Shown here piece after piece: positions 17,020 to 25,364 of a stretch of 64,000 nucleotides of DNA. The translations under genes and the position numbers were made by a program. Origin of the DNA: Lysobacter_C viscosus. Its GTDB lineage: Bacteria; Pseudomonadota; Gammaproteobacteria; Xanthomonadales; Xanthomonadaceae. The notes under the pieces were generated by a model. It did no database searches and was not told the origin of the DNA. It saw nothing but the letters and a program-made list of their open reading frames with translations. The DNA lies in assembly GCF_046600715.1 (NCBI RefSeq), contig NZ_JBJMAV010000001.1, positions 434,001 through 498,000 of the forward strand, given 5' to 3'. Numbering within the stretch: position 1 is the stretch's first letter; each line of letters begins with the position of its first letter.

Positions 17020-17843
17020 CCAATTCCAACGAAATCGCACCCGGTTGCGACGGCTGCGGTTCACGGCTTCGCGCCGCCCGCGAGGCAGCCGGGTTCACGC
17101 ACGAGGACGTCGCCGCACGGCTCAAGATGCCGGTGCGCGTGGTCCGTGCGCTGGAAGCCGACGACTGGCGACCACTGGGTGCGCCTGTGTTCGTGCGCGG
17201 ACAGTTGCGCAGTTACGCCCGACTGCTGGGGCTGGACATCGAGCAGGAGCTGCTGCGTTCGCCGATCGAGCCTGTAGCGCAGCCGGAGCTGGTCAGCCAC
17301 ACCCACGTCCCGCGCTACCGGGTAATGGGCGAGCAAATGGCACGCCGCGCGGTCTACGTGGTATTGACGGTGGCCATCGCCCTGCCGGTTTGGCTTGCCA
17401 CGCGCCCCCACCTTTCGGAAGGACTGGCGGTGGAGTCGCTCGACCCGTCACCGGGTATCGAGGCCGCGCCCGGCACAGCGCCAAAGCCCGATAGCGCTCC
17501 GGCCGTCCGTGAACGAACCCCAATAGTCGCCTCCATGGCCTCCTTGCCGCCCAGGAGCAAGGCCGCAGCCCCGGCGGTGACCGGCCTGTCCCTGCGCTTC
17601 AGCGACGACAGCTGGGTCCAGGTGTTCTCGGCGCAGGGCGAAGCGCTGGAGCAGGGAATGATGGAATCCGGGCAGCGGCTGAGCTACGACAAGGGCGAAG
17701 TGGGTCGCGTGGTACTCGGCAACTCGGCCGCAGTGGAAGCGCGCAGGGGGGGTGAGCTCATCGACCTGGAGCCGTTCAGCCGAGCCAACGTCGCGCGCTT
17801 TACGCTATCCTCTGACGGCTCGCTGGCGCCGGTTCGCGACTGA
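17016..17843 (+). CDS. rodZ: RodZ-like helix-turn-helix membrane protein
   Basis: The 275-residue protein has an N-terminal Xre-type helix-turn-helix (LRAAREAAGFTHEDVAARL, then FVRGQLRSYARLLGLD), one membrane helix near residues 113-130, a Pro/Ala-rich linker and a C-terminal beta domain of the DUF4115 type (LSLRFSDDSWVQVFSAQGE). This is the architecture of RodZ, which links MreB filaments to the elongasome. The gene is shorter than E. coli rodZ (337 residues), mainly in the linker. It overlaps pilF by 4 nt. A stable hairpin follows. Confidence 0.83.
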   Translation: MTNSNEIAPGCDGCGSRLRAAREAAGFTHEDVAARLKMPVRVVRALEADDWRPLGAPVFVRGQLRSYARLLGLDIEQELLRSPIEPVAQPELVSHTHVPRYRVMGEQMARRAVYVVLTVAIALPVWLATRPHLSEGLAVESLDPSPGIEAAPGTAPKPDSAPAVRERTPIVASMASLPPRSKAAAPAVTGLSLRFSDDSWVQVFSAQGEALEQGMMESGQRLSYDKGEVGRVVLGNSAAVEARRGGELIDLEPFSRANVARFTLSSDGSLAPVRD

Positions 17844-17867
17844 CCACGCCGCGGCTCCACGCCCTGC

Positions 17868-17891
17868 ATCGGCCGGCGTAGTCCGGCCGAT
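17868..17891 (+). terminator. Hairpin after rodZ
   Basis: ATCGGCCGG and CCGGCCGAT form a perfect 9-bp stem with a CGTAGT loop, 25 nt after the rodZ-like stop. The following bases TGCATTTCC give only a weak T run, so this may be a leaky terminator or an mRNA 3' stabiliser. Confidence 0.5.
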
Positions 17892-17944
17892 TGCATTTCC
17901 AGATCCGGCCCGCCATTGCGCGGGCCCCCGCACGGCAGGCCGGC

Positions 17945-18574
17945 ATGGCGCTAGACGATATTCTCGACGAACACGAACAAAGCGAACGCGTACAGGACTG
18001 GTTGCGCCGTAACGGTGCAGGACTGGTCGGCGGGGTCCTGCTGGGGCTGGCGGCCATCGGCGGCTGGCAGTGGTGGGAGCGCGACCAGGACGCCCGCCAG
18101 TCGGCCGCCGCCGACCGCTATCAAGCAGTCGTCAACGGTATAGAAGCCGGCGAGGCGGCCGCGGCCGGCCAGGTCGCGGCGCTCGAGCCTGGCACCTTCC
18201 AGGTGCTGGCGGCACTGCAACTGGCGGCGGCGCAGGTGGAGGCCGGCGAGTCGGAAGCGGCGGTCACGACCCTTCGCGGCATCCGCAGCGACAACCCCGC
18301 GCTGCAAGACGTGGTCGCCCGCCGCCTCGCGCGGTTGCTGATCGATGCCGGAGAGCCGACCCAGGCACTGGAGCTTCTCGGCACGGCCGACAGCCCGGCG
18401 GCGCTGGAGATCCGCGGCGACGCGCAGCTGGCGCTCGGAAAGGCCGAGCTGGCGCGGGAGGCCTACACCCAAGCGCTGGCCGGCATGGACGTGGCATCGC
18501 CGCAGCGCGGAATCCTTGAATTGAAGCTCACCGATGCCGGTGGGTCCGTCGACCGTACCGAGGCCCAGTCTTGA
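17945..18574 (+). CDS. yfgM: YfgM-family tetratricopeptide membrane protein
   Basis: This 209-residue protein has a short cytoplasmic N-terminus (LDDILDEHEQSERVQDWLRR), one membrane helix at about residues 23-40 (GAGLVGGVLLGLAAIGGWQWW) and a periplasmic TPR-like helical domain. This is the YfgM/Anc-like layout; in E. coli YfgM sits at the SecYEG translocon with the chaperone PpiD. bamB overlaps its stop by 1 nt, as in other gammaproteobacteria, where yfgM-bamB-der are neighbours. hisS, which lies upstream in E. coli, is not here. Confidence 0.9.
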   Translation: MALDDILDEHEQSERVQDWLRRNGAGLVGGVLLGLAAIGGWQWWERDQDARQSAAADRYQAVVNGIEAGEAAAAGQVAALEPGTFQVLAALQLAAAQVEAGESEAAVTTLRGIRSDNPALQDVVARRLARLLIDAGEPTQALELLGTADSPAALEIRGDAQLALGKAELAREAYTQALAGMDVASPQRGILELKLTDAGGSVDRTEAQS

Positions 18575-19761
18575 TGAAGCCAGCACTGCAATCGCACCGC
18601 ATCCTCCTGCGCACCGCAGCCATCGCGGCGTGCCTTGCCACCCTTTCAGGCTGCAGCACGGTCCGTGGCTGGTTTGACCGCGACGACAAGGCCGGCGAGC
18701 CGGTGGCGTTGACCGATTTCGCCGCCAGCGCATCCCCGGTGCAGATCTGGTCGACGAACGTAGGCAAGGGTGAAGGACGGCTGGGCCTACGCCAGGGGCC
18801 CGTGGTAGCGGACGGGCGTGTCTACGCCGCCGCGGTTGACGGGGGTGTCCGGGCGCTTGACCTGCAAACCGGCGGGCAGCTCTGGCACTACCCCACGGAC
18901 GTCCGAATCAGTGGCGGCCCGGGTGCGGGCGAAGGCCTGGTCGTGGCCGGGGGACTCGATGGCGAAGTGATTGCCCTGGACGCCGCCACCGGTACCCAGC
19001 GGTGGGAAGCCAAGGTCAGCAACGAGGTCATCGCCCCACCGGTCATCGGGCAGGGCATGGTGTTCGTGCGTTCAAACGACGGCCGAGTGACCGCGTTCGA
19101 CGCGACGAGCGGCCAGCGTCGCTGGTTCTGGAACCATGATGTCCCGCCATTGTCGGTCCGCGGCAACGACGGTGTTCTGCTAGGGCCGGGCTACGTGTTC
19201 GTCGGCAACGATGACGGCACCCTGAGTGCGTTGAGCGCCACCGATGGCGCGCCGCTGTGGGAGCAGGTGGTCGGCGGGCAGGAGGGTCGCACCGAACTCG
19301 ACCGCATGGCCGACGTCGACGGCGCTCCGGTCCTGGACGGCGCCGCCATCTATGCCAGCAGCTTCCAGCAGCAGACCATCGCGATCGATGGCCCCACGGG
19401 GCGTCCGATGTGGGCCAGCCAGCACGGCGGCGCGGGTCGGATCGGACTGGGGCCGGACCGGCTGGTCGTATCCGCACCTGACGGTACCGTCTATGCGCTG
19501 GACAAGGCCGGCGGCAGCGCGTTGTGGCAGCAACCCGGCCTGGCGCGGCGCAACCTGACTGCGCCTGCCGTCCAGGGGAGCTATGCCGTAGTCGGCGATT
19601 TCGACGGCTACCTGCACTGGCTGGACCTGCAGGACGGTTCGTTTGCTGCCCGCACACGGTTGTCGGGCAAAGCACTGCGCGCCGCGCCGGTCGTGGTCGA
19701 TGGCATCCTTCTGGCGCAGGACACCGATGGCCGCCTGAGCGCTTATCGCCTGGGCCAGTAG
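18574..19761 (+). CDS. bamB: Outer membrane protein assembly factor BamB
   Basis: A 395-residue lipoprotein of the BAM complex that helps fold beta-barrel proteins into the outer membrane. The signal peptide ends in the lipobox LSGC (Cys near residue 28), followed by an eight-bladed PQQ-like propeller. Repeated blade motifs such as GRVYAAAVDGGVRALDLQTG, VIALDAATGTQRWEA and VYALDKAGGSALWQQ are clear. The ATG at 18574 shares its A with the yfgM stop (TGATG); the TTG three bases upstream is an unlikely alternative. der follows after a hairpin. Confidence 0.95.
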   Translation: MKPALQSHRILLRTAAIAACLATLSGCSTVRGWFDRDDKAGEPVALTDFAASASPVQIWSTNVGKGEGRLGLRQGPVVADGRVYAAAVDGGVRALDLQTGGQLWHYPTDVRISGGPGAGEGLVVAGGLDGEVIALDAATGTQRWEAKVSNEVIAPPVIGQGMVFVRSNDGRVTAFDATSGQRRWFWNHDVPPLSVRGNDGVLLGPGYVFVGNDDGTLSALSATDGAPLWEQVVGGQEGRTELDRMADVDGAPVLDGAAIYASSFQQQTIAIDGPTGRPMWASQHGGAGRIGLGPDRLVVSAPDGTVYALDKAGGSALWQQPGLARRNLTAPAVQGSYAVVGDFDGYLHWLDLQDGSFAARTRLSGKALRAAPVVVDGILLAQDTDGRLSAYRLGQ

Positions 19762-19767
19762 TTGCCC

Positions 19768-19789
19768 GTGGCGCGGTGCTCCGCGCCAC
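19768..19789 (+). terminator. Hairpin between bamB and der
   Basis: GTGGCGCGG and CCGCGCCAC form a perfect 9-bp stem with a TGCT loop, 7 nt after the bamB stop. There is no T run, so read-through into der is likely; it may act as a 3' stabiliser. Confidence 0.45.
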
Positions 19790-19887
19790 CCATGCCTTGA
19801 CGTCCGCGCCGGGCGTCGGGCGTTGAACGCGGAGACCGGGACACCCCCGTTCCCCATCCAGCTCCGTTCCCGCTTCAAGGTCCAACC

Positions 19888-21285
19888 ATGCTGCCCCTCG
19901 TCGCCCTCGTCGGCCGTCCCAACGTAGGCAAGTCCACGTTGTTCAATGCGTTGACGCGCACGCGCGATGCGCTTGTGCATGACGAGCCGGGCGTGACCCG
20001 TGACCGCCACTACGGCGTGTGCCGGCCGGAAGACCTGCCGGCGTTCGCGGTCGTGGACACCGGCGGCATCGCAGGGAAGGACGAGGGCCTTGCGGGCGCC
20101 ACGGCGCGCCAGGCACGTGCCGCCGCCGAAGAAGCGGACCTGGTGCTGTTCATCGTCGACGGCCGGGAAGGGGCTTCGGCCCTGGACGACGACATCCTGC
20201 GCTGGCTGCGCAAGGCCTCGCGGCCCACGATGCTGGTCATCAACAAGACAGAAGGGCTGGACTCCAACGCGGTTCGCGCCGAGTTCGCCCGCTACGGCTT
20301 CGCCGAGATGCTGGCCATCTCTTCCGCGCACCGGCAGGGCATCGACGACCTGATCGACGAGATCCTGGGGGCGTTGCCCGAGGAGGGCACGTCGGCGGAA
20401 CTCGATACCGACCCCTCCCGTATCCGCGTCGCCTTCATCGGGCGCCCCAATGTCGGCAAGTCGACCCTGGTCAACCGGCTGCTTGGGGAGGAGCGCATGA
20501 TCGCCTCGGAAGTGCCGGGCACCACGCGCGACTCCGTTTCGGTTGACATGGAGCGCGACGGCCGCCTGTACCGGTTGGTCGACACCGCGGGCGTACGTCG
20601 CAAGTCACGCGTGGACGAGGCGGTCGAGAAGTTCTCCATCATCAAGACCCTGCAGGCGATCGAGCACTGCCAGGTGGCCGTGGTGATGCTGGACGCGGGC
20701 GAGGGCGTGACCGACCAGGACGCCAGCGTGCTGGGCTACGCCCTGGAAGCCGGGCGGGCGCTGGTGGTGGCGGTCAACAAGTGGGACGGCCAGACCGACT
20801 ACCAGCGCCAGCAGACCGAAGCCCTGCTGTCGCGCAAACTGGCATTCGTGGAGTGGGCCGAAGCGGTGCGCATCAGCGCCCTGCACGGATCGGGCCTGCG
20901 CGAACTGTTCAACGCCATCCACCGGGCCCACGCATCGGCCACGCGGGAGTTCGGCACCACCGAGGTGACCAAGGCGGTCGAGATCGCCTACCAGACCAAC
21001 CCACCACCGGTGGTCCGTGGCCACGTGCCCAAGCTGCGCTTCGCCCATCCCAGCGGGACCAATCCGCCCACCTTCACCGTGCACGGCACCCGGCTGCGCA
21101 CGTTGAGCGACAGCTACAAGCGCTACCTGGAGAACTTTTTCCGCAAGCGCTTCAAGCTGGTCGGGACCCCGGTGCAGTTCGTGTTCAAGGAAGGCACCAA
21201 CCCCTACGAAGGCAAGAAGAACGTGCTGACCGACCGCCAGGTCGCCCGCAAGCGGCGGATGCTCCGGCACGTCAAGGGCAAGTGA
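19888..21285 (+). CDS. der: Ribosome-biogenesis GTPase Der (EngA)
   Basis: The 465-residue protein has two tandem G domains and a C-terminal KH-like domain, needed for 50S subunit maturation. Walker A motifs GRPNVGKST occur in both domains, with G3 motifs DTGG and DTAG. G4 of the second domain is canonical (NKWD). G4 of the first reads NKTE where E. coli has NKTD; the codon is GAA. The C-terminus ends in the basic stretch RQVARKRRMLRHVKGK. The start MLPLVALVGRPNVGKST places the P-loop at the usual distance. Confidence 0.97.
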   Translation: MLPLVALVGRPNVGKSTLFNALTRTRDALVHDEPGVTRDRHYGVCRPEDLPAFAVVDTGGIAGKDEGLAGATARQARAAAEEADLVLFIVDGREGASALDDDILRWLRKASRPTMLVINKTEGLDSNAVRAEFARYGFAEMLAISSAHRQGIDDLIDEILGALPEEGTSAELDTDPSRIRVAFIGRPNVGKSTLVNRLLGEERMIASEVPGTTRDSVSVDMERDGRLYRLVDTAGVRRKSRVDEAVEKFSIIKTLQAIEHCQVAVVMLDAGEGVTDQDASVLGYALEAGRALVVAVNKWDGQTDYQRQQTEALLSRKLAFVEWAEAVRISALHGSGLRELFNAIHRAHASATREFGTTEVTKAVEIAYQTNPPPVVRGHVPKLRFAHPSGTNPPTFTVHGTRLRTLSDSYKRYLENFFRKRFKLVGTPVQFVFKEGTNPYEGKKNVLTDRQVARKRRMLRHVKGK

Positions 21286-21308
21286 CCCCGGTCGCGCCCG
21301 GCGTGGGC

Positions 21309-21911
21309 ATGGGGCGTGGCAGGGCTGCGCTGCCGGTGACGCTCGGACTGATCGCCGGTGGTCGGGGCACCCGGCTGGGCGGTGTCGACAAGGCGTGGCT
21401 GCTCCGCGACGGGCAGCCCCAGGTGGCGCGCCTGGCAGGCGCATTCGATGGCATCGCCGAGGTGCTGGTCAGCAGCAACTCGCATGACCCTCGATACGCC
21501 GCCCTTGGGTTCCACACCGTGCGGGATGCGGCCGTGGGGTGGGGCCCGATTGCGGGGCTCTCGGAGCTGGCGGCGCGGTGCCGCACACCCTGGCTGATGA
21601 CCTTGCCGGTGGACGTGCTCGACCCTTCCCCGGAGTTGCCCGGGTGGTTGCTCGCAGCCGCGCGTCAGGACCCGGGCGTACCCGGGATCGTCGTGCAGGA
21701 CGATGGCGGCCTGCAGCCGTTGGTGGCCCTGTGGCGAAGGGAGGTCCTCGCAGAGCATGCGCGACGTGCACTCGATGCCGGTCGGCTGGCGGTCCGGGAC
21801 CTGGTTGCGGTGGCCGGCCTGGCGACGCTCCCCCTGCCGGGGCGCCGCTTGGGCAATCTCAATACGCTGGGCGACCTGCACGCGGCCCACGTCGTGCTTC
21901 CGCAAGGATAA
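21309..21911 (+). CDS. mobA: Molybdenum cofactor guanylyltransferase (MobA-like NTP transferase)
   Basis: This product of about 200 residues has the nucleotidyltransferase signature LGLIAGGRGTRLGGVDKAWL and GPIAGLSEL. MobA links GMP to molybdopterin to make the bis-MGD cofactor. The usual TLPxD metal-binding region appears as MTLPVDVLDPS. The start is uncertain: a GTG at 21282 overlaps the der stop and would add 9 residues, while the ATG at 21309 gives a typical N-terminus. moeA follows after 6 nt and moeB overlaps moeA, so the three form a molybdenum-cofactor operon. Identity is partly contextual, as MobA and related nucleotidyltransferases look alike. Confidence 0.85.
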   Translation: MGRGRAALPVTLGLIAGGRGTRLGGVDKAWLLRDGQPQVARLAGAFDGIAEVLVSSNSHDPRYAALGFHTVRDAAVGWGPIAGLSELAARCRTPWLMTLPVDVLDPSPELPGWLLAAARQDPGVPGIVVQDDGGLQPLVALWRREVLAEHARRALDAGRLAVRDLVAVAGLATLPLPGRRLGNLNTLGDLHAAHVVLPQG

Positions 21912-21917
21912 AGACCG

Positions 21918-23141
21918 ATGACAACGGCCACATACCCCACCTCCATCAGCCACGCGGAGGCGTTGGCAGTCACTGCGAACCTGGCCCAGGCGCATCGCCT
22001 GGAAATCGAGGTGCAGGCGATTGGCCGTACGCATGGCCGCGTTCTTGCCCGGGACGTGGTCGCACCCATGCCGCTGCCGCCTTTCGACAACAGCGCGATG
22101 GACGGCTTCGCCTATCGCCATGTCGACCTGGCGGCCTGCCGCGGGGGGTTCCGGCTGTCGGGCGAGCAGTTTGCCGGAGACGCTGCTTCAGCGGTTTTGG
22201 GCCCGGGGGAGTGCTGGCGAATCACCACCGGCGCACCGTTGCCCGGAGGCGCCGACACCGTGGTCATAAAGGAGCGGGCGCGGTTGGAAGGCGGGCAGGT
22301 CCACGTGCCGCAAGACGAACCGGCCGGCAGCCACGTGCGCCGCGCTGGCGAAGACGTGCGCCGGGGTGACCTCGTGCTCACGGCCGGCCAGTGGCTCACT
22401 CCCGCCCGGGTCTCGCTCGCCGCTTCGCTCGGTCTTCCCTCGCTCCCGGTCAGTCGTCGCCCGACCGTGGCGGTGTTCACCAGCGGCGACGAGCTTGTCG
22501 AACCCGGCATGCCGTTGGCACCGGGCCAGATCCATGACAGCAACCGAGAGCTCTTGATGGGCCTGCTGCGCTCAGAAGGCCTGGAGCCCACCGCCTGGCC
22601 GCGACTGCCCGACGATTCGCGCCAGGTGGAAATCGCGCTGCGCGACGCCGCCTGTGCCTTCGACCTGGTGGTGACCTGTGGCGCGGTGTCGGCCGGGGAA
22701 AGAGACCACATCCCTGCTGTCGTTGCGGAGTTCGGCGAGATCCACTTCTGGAAGGTGCGCATGAAGCCGGGCATGCCCGTCCTGCTTGGCAGCATCGACC
22801 AGGCGCGCATCCTGGCGCTGCCGGGCAACCCGGTGTCGGTGTTGGCGACCTGGCTGACCCTTGGCCGGGCATTGGTTGACGGACTGCAGGGCCGGACCGA
22901 GGCCCGGCAAAGCTGGAGTGCCCGCCTTTCGGCGCCCATCGAGAAGACCCACCCCCGCCGAGAGTTCGTGCGGGGCCGTTTGATGGCAGACGGAGAGGGC
23001 GGGCTGCAGGTGGTGCCGAGCGGGGCGACCGGGTCGCATCGCCTGCGTGCAGCCGCCGATTCGAACGCGTTGATCGTGGTGCCGGAAGGCGCGCAGTCGC
23101 TGCAGGCCGGTGCGGTGGTGGACGTATTGCCGTATGCATGA
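21918..23141 (+). CDS. moeA: Molybdopterin molybdenumtransferase MoeA
   Basis: A 407-residue protein that inserts molybdate into adenylylated molybdopterin. MoeA features are clear: PLPPFDNSAMDGFAYR near residue 55, RAGEDVRRGDLVL, FTSGDELVEPG, the MPT-binding CGAVSAGERDHI and MKPGMPVLLG, and the ALPGNPVSVLATW loop near the C-terminal beta-barrel domain. AAGGA lies 9 nt before the ATG. It overlaps moeB by 4 nt. The substrate enzymes are unknown, since no molybdoenzyme gene lies in this window. Confidence 0.96.
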   Translation: MTTATYPTSISHAEALAVTANLAQAHRLEIEVQAIGRTHGRVLARDVVAPMPLPPFDNSAMDGFAYRHVDLAACRGGFRLSGEQFAGDAASAVLGPGECWRITTGAPLPGGADTVVIKERARLEGGQVHVPQDEPAGSHVRRAGEDVRRGDLVLTAGQWLTPARVSLAASLGLPSLPVSRRPTVAVFTSGDELVEPGMPLAPGQIHDSNRELLMGLLRSEGLEPTAWPRLPDDSRQVEIALRDAACAFDLVVTCGAVSAGERDHIPAVVAEFGEIHFWKVRMKPGMPVLLGSIDQARILALPGNPVSVLATWLTLGRALVDGLQGRTEARQSWSARLSAPIEKTHPRREFVRGRLMADGEGGLQVVPSGATGSHRLRAAADSNALIVVPEGAQSLQAGAVVDVLPYA

Positions 23142-24313
23142 CGGCCCCGCACGATAGTCCCGGCATGGATCACGACTCCTCCCCCAGCGCCGTGGACCGC
23201 ATCACCCCGGCCCAGGCCCATCGACGCCAGGCGGAGGGCGTCCTGCTGATCGACGTACGCGAGTCGCACGAGCGGGCACTGGGCGGTGCCGAGGGATCGA
23301 CCGGCGTCTCGCGGGCAGAGCTGGAGGCCAATCCGGACGCCGTGATCCCGACCCGGTCCACGCCGGTCATGCTGATCTGCCAGGTCGGTGGCCGATCCCT
23401 GCAGGCCGCACAGAGTCTGGTGGAAGCCGGGTTCCGGGCGGTTTGTTCGGTGGATGGCGGGACGGACCGCTGGGTCGCCGAAGGCTTGCCGGTGTCGGCA
23501 GTGGAGGGCGACGTGGACTTCCATGAACGCTACTCCCGCCACCTGCGCCTGCCGGAAGTGGGCGAAGCGGGGCAGCGGCGACTCCACGACGCGCGGGTGG
23601 CGATCGTCGGGGCCGGCGGACTGGGTTCGCCGGCGGCCTACTACCTTGCCGCCGCAGGCGTGGGCTCGCTCGTACTGGCCGACGACGATGTCGTCGACCG
23701 AAGTAACCTGCAGCGCCAGATCCTGCATACCGATGCCCGCGTGGGCGTGCCCAAGGTGGAGTCGGCACGCATCGCTCTCAACGCACTGAACCCCTCGGTG
23801 GACGTCGACGCCTTCCCCGAGCGGATTGGCGCCGGCAACGTCGAGCGGCTGATCGCGTCGGCCGATGTCGTCATCGACGGCGCCGACAACTTTCCGGCCC
23901 GGTACCTGCTCAACGATGCCTGCGTGCAGTTGCGCAAGCCGCTGGTGTATGGGGCGGTGCACCGGTTCGAAGGTCAGGTCAGCGTGTTCGATGCGGGGCG
24001 CCACCGAGGCGATGCCCCCTGCTACCGCTGCCTGTTCCCGGAACCGCCGCCGCCGGAGTCCGCGCCCAATTGCGCCGAGGCCGGCGTCCTGGGCGTGGTG
24101 CCCGGCGTGATCGGGCTGCTGCAGGCCACCGAGGCGATCAAGCTGATCCTGGGCCTAGGCGATCCGCTGCGTGGGCGGCTGCTGCACTTCGATGCGCTGG
24201 CCATGCGCTTCCGGGAAACCCGCCTGCACGCCGACCCGCAGTGCCCGGTATGCACGCCCGGTACACCGTTCCCCGGCTATATCGACTACGCGCGGTTCTG
24301 CGCCGGCCAGTGA
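23138..24313 (+). CDS. moeB: Molybdopterin-synthase adenylyltransferase MoeB with N-terminal rhodanese domain
   Basis: The 391-residue protein has a rhodanese domain at about residues 20-120 with active-site loop CQVGGRS, followed by a ThiF/MoeB E1-like domain. The latter shows the nucleotide site VGAGGLGSPAAYYLAAAGVG, the Arg finger region RSNLQRQ, zinc-binding CYRC and CPVC pairs, and the conserved Cys of ESAPNCAEAGVLG. MoeB activates the MoaD C-terminus for sulfur transfer. Rhodanese fusions are known, though usually at the C-terminus (as in MOCS3); here the rhodanese is N-terminal. Translation is coupled to moeA by ATGA. Confidence 0.92.
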   Translation: MTAPHDSPGMDHDSSPSAVDRITPAQAHRRQAEGVLLIDVRESHERALGGAEGSTGVSRAELEANPDAVIPTRSTPVMLICQVGGRSLQAAQSLVEAGFRAVCSVDGGTDRWVAEGLPVSAVEGDVDFHERYSRHLRLPEVGEAGQRRLHDARVAIVGAGGLGSPAAYYLAAAGVGSLVLADDDVVDRSNLQRQILHTDARVGVPKVESARIALNALNPSVDVDAFPERIGAGNVERLIASADVVIDGADNFPARYLLNDACVQLRKPLVYGAVHRFEGQVSVFDAGRHRGDAPCYRCLFPEPPPPESAPNCAEAGVLGVVPGVIGLLQATEAIKLILGLGDPLRGRLLHFDALAMRFRETRLHADPQCPVCTPGTPFPGYIDYARFCAGQ

Positions 24314-24371
24314 CCCCCGCGTCCATCGGTCCGTAAGCTATTTCGACACGCGGATAGACGAGGAGCGGACA

Positions 24372-25364
24372 ATGCAGCACGCGCGTTGGTTGGGGCTGCC
24401 GGTGGCCCTGGCGGTGTTGGCGCTCTGGCCCGTAGCTGCGAGCGCCGGGTGTACCTCGACTGATCCGCTCCAGGCTCGGGACCTGCCCTCGCGCATTGCC
24501 TCGGTCGCATGTCGGGAACACGCGTTGTGGTTCCAGCCCTTCATCGATGCGCAGGGTCGCCTGGCCAGCACCACCGTCGCCGAGGCCGAGGACACCCGGC
24601 TGGCCGACGGTTCCACCCCGGCGTGGCTGCGCGTGGTGGACTACTGGCAGGGCAGCGGGCTGTTGGGCTCGATGGCGTTCGCGCCAGGCGCCAGCACCTG
24701 CGCATACGCCCGGCGCGGGGGCGGCCCGATACCCGGATGCCGGACGTTCGTGGTGGACAAGCCATGGTCCGCAGCTTTCATGTCATACGTGATGGTGCAG
24801 GCGGGCGTGCCGGGCTTCCGCCCCTCCCCGGGCCACGTCGACTACGTACGTGAGGCGTACCAGCGACCGGAGTCGAGTCCTTACACGGCCCAGGATCCAC
24901 GCACCGCGCGCCCGGAGGTAGGTGACCTGCTGTGTTACGTGCGGGGCACCGGCGCCGGCGCCGACAGCCATCCGGCGTTGTCAGCATGGTTCACGCGCAA
25001 CCCGGGGGCATCGTTGGCGATGCACTGCGAAGTGGTCGTCCAGGCCGGTCGCGGCGGCCAAGCGCACCTCATCGGGGGCAACGTGCTGCAGGCAGTCACC
25101 ATGCGCATCCTTCCGCTGAACCGCGACGGGCGGTTCTGGGGACTTCCGCAAGGCGACACGGCCAACTGTTCGCCCGCCAATCCGGCCGCCTGCGACTTCA
25201 ACCGCAAGCATTGGGCGACGTTGTTGAAGCTGAAGCCGGGCCTGCCGATGGGGCCTTCGCGCGCGTTTGTCCCACAGGCGGCTCCGCTGCCGCAGGCCTG
25301 CTGCGTGAATTGCGTGGTGGGCTCGGGCGTTCCCCGCTGCAGCGCGCCCGCCACCGGGGACTAG
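24372..25364 (+). CDS. Secreted DUF2272-like protein
   Basis: This 330-residue protein has a clear Sec signal (MQHARWLGLPVALAVLALWP, probable cleavage after ASAG or AASA). The central KPWSAAFMSYVMVQAGVPGF and HCEVVV segments resemble DUF2272 proteins, a family compared with cell-wall amidases and CHAP-like folds. Several cysteines, including a terminal cluster (QACCVNC), suggest disulfides outside the cytoplasm. GAGGAG lies 6 nt before the ATG. Its last bases CTAG also contain the stop codon of the convergent gene. Function is unknown; a peptidoglycan-related role is inference. Confidence 0.72.
   Translation: MQHARWLGLPVALAVLALWPVAASAGCTSTDPLQARDLPSRIASVACREHALWFQPFIDAQGRLASTTVAEAEDTRLADGSTPAWLRVVDYWQGSGLLGSMAFAPGASTCAYARRGGGPIPGCRTFVVDKPWSAAFMSYVMVQAGVPGFRPSPGHVDYVREAYQRPESSPYTAQDPRTARPEVGDLLCYVRGTGAGADSHPALSAWFTRNPGASLAMHCEVVVQAGRGGQAHLIGGNVLQAVTMRILPLNRDGRFWGLPQGDTANCSPANPAACDFNRKHWATLLKLKPGLPMGPSRAFVPQAAPLPQACCVNCVVGSGVPRCSAPATGD

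Noticed and set aside
20781..21308. A long N-terminal extension of the MobA-like protein reading back into der
   Set aside because: The frame is open only as a shadow of der. The nucleotidyltransferase signature begins about 12 residues after the ATG at 21309, as in the family.
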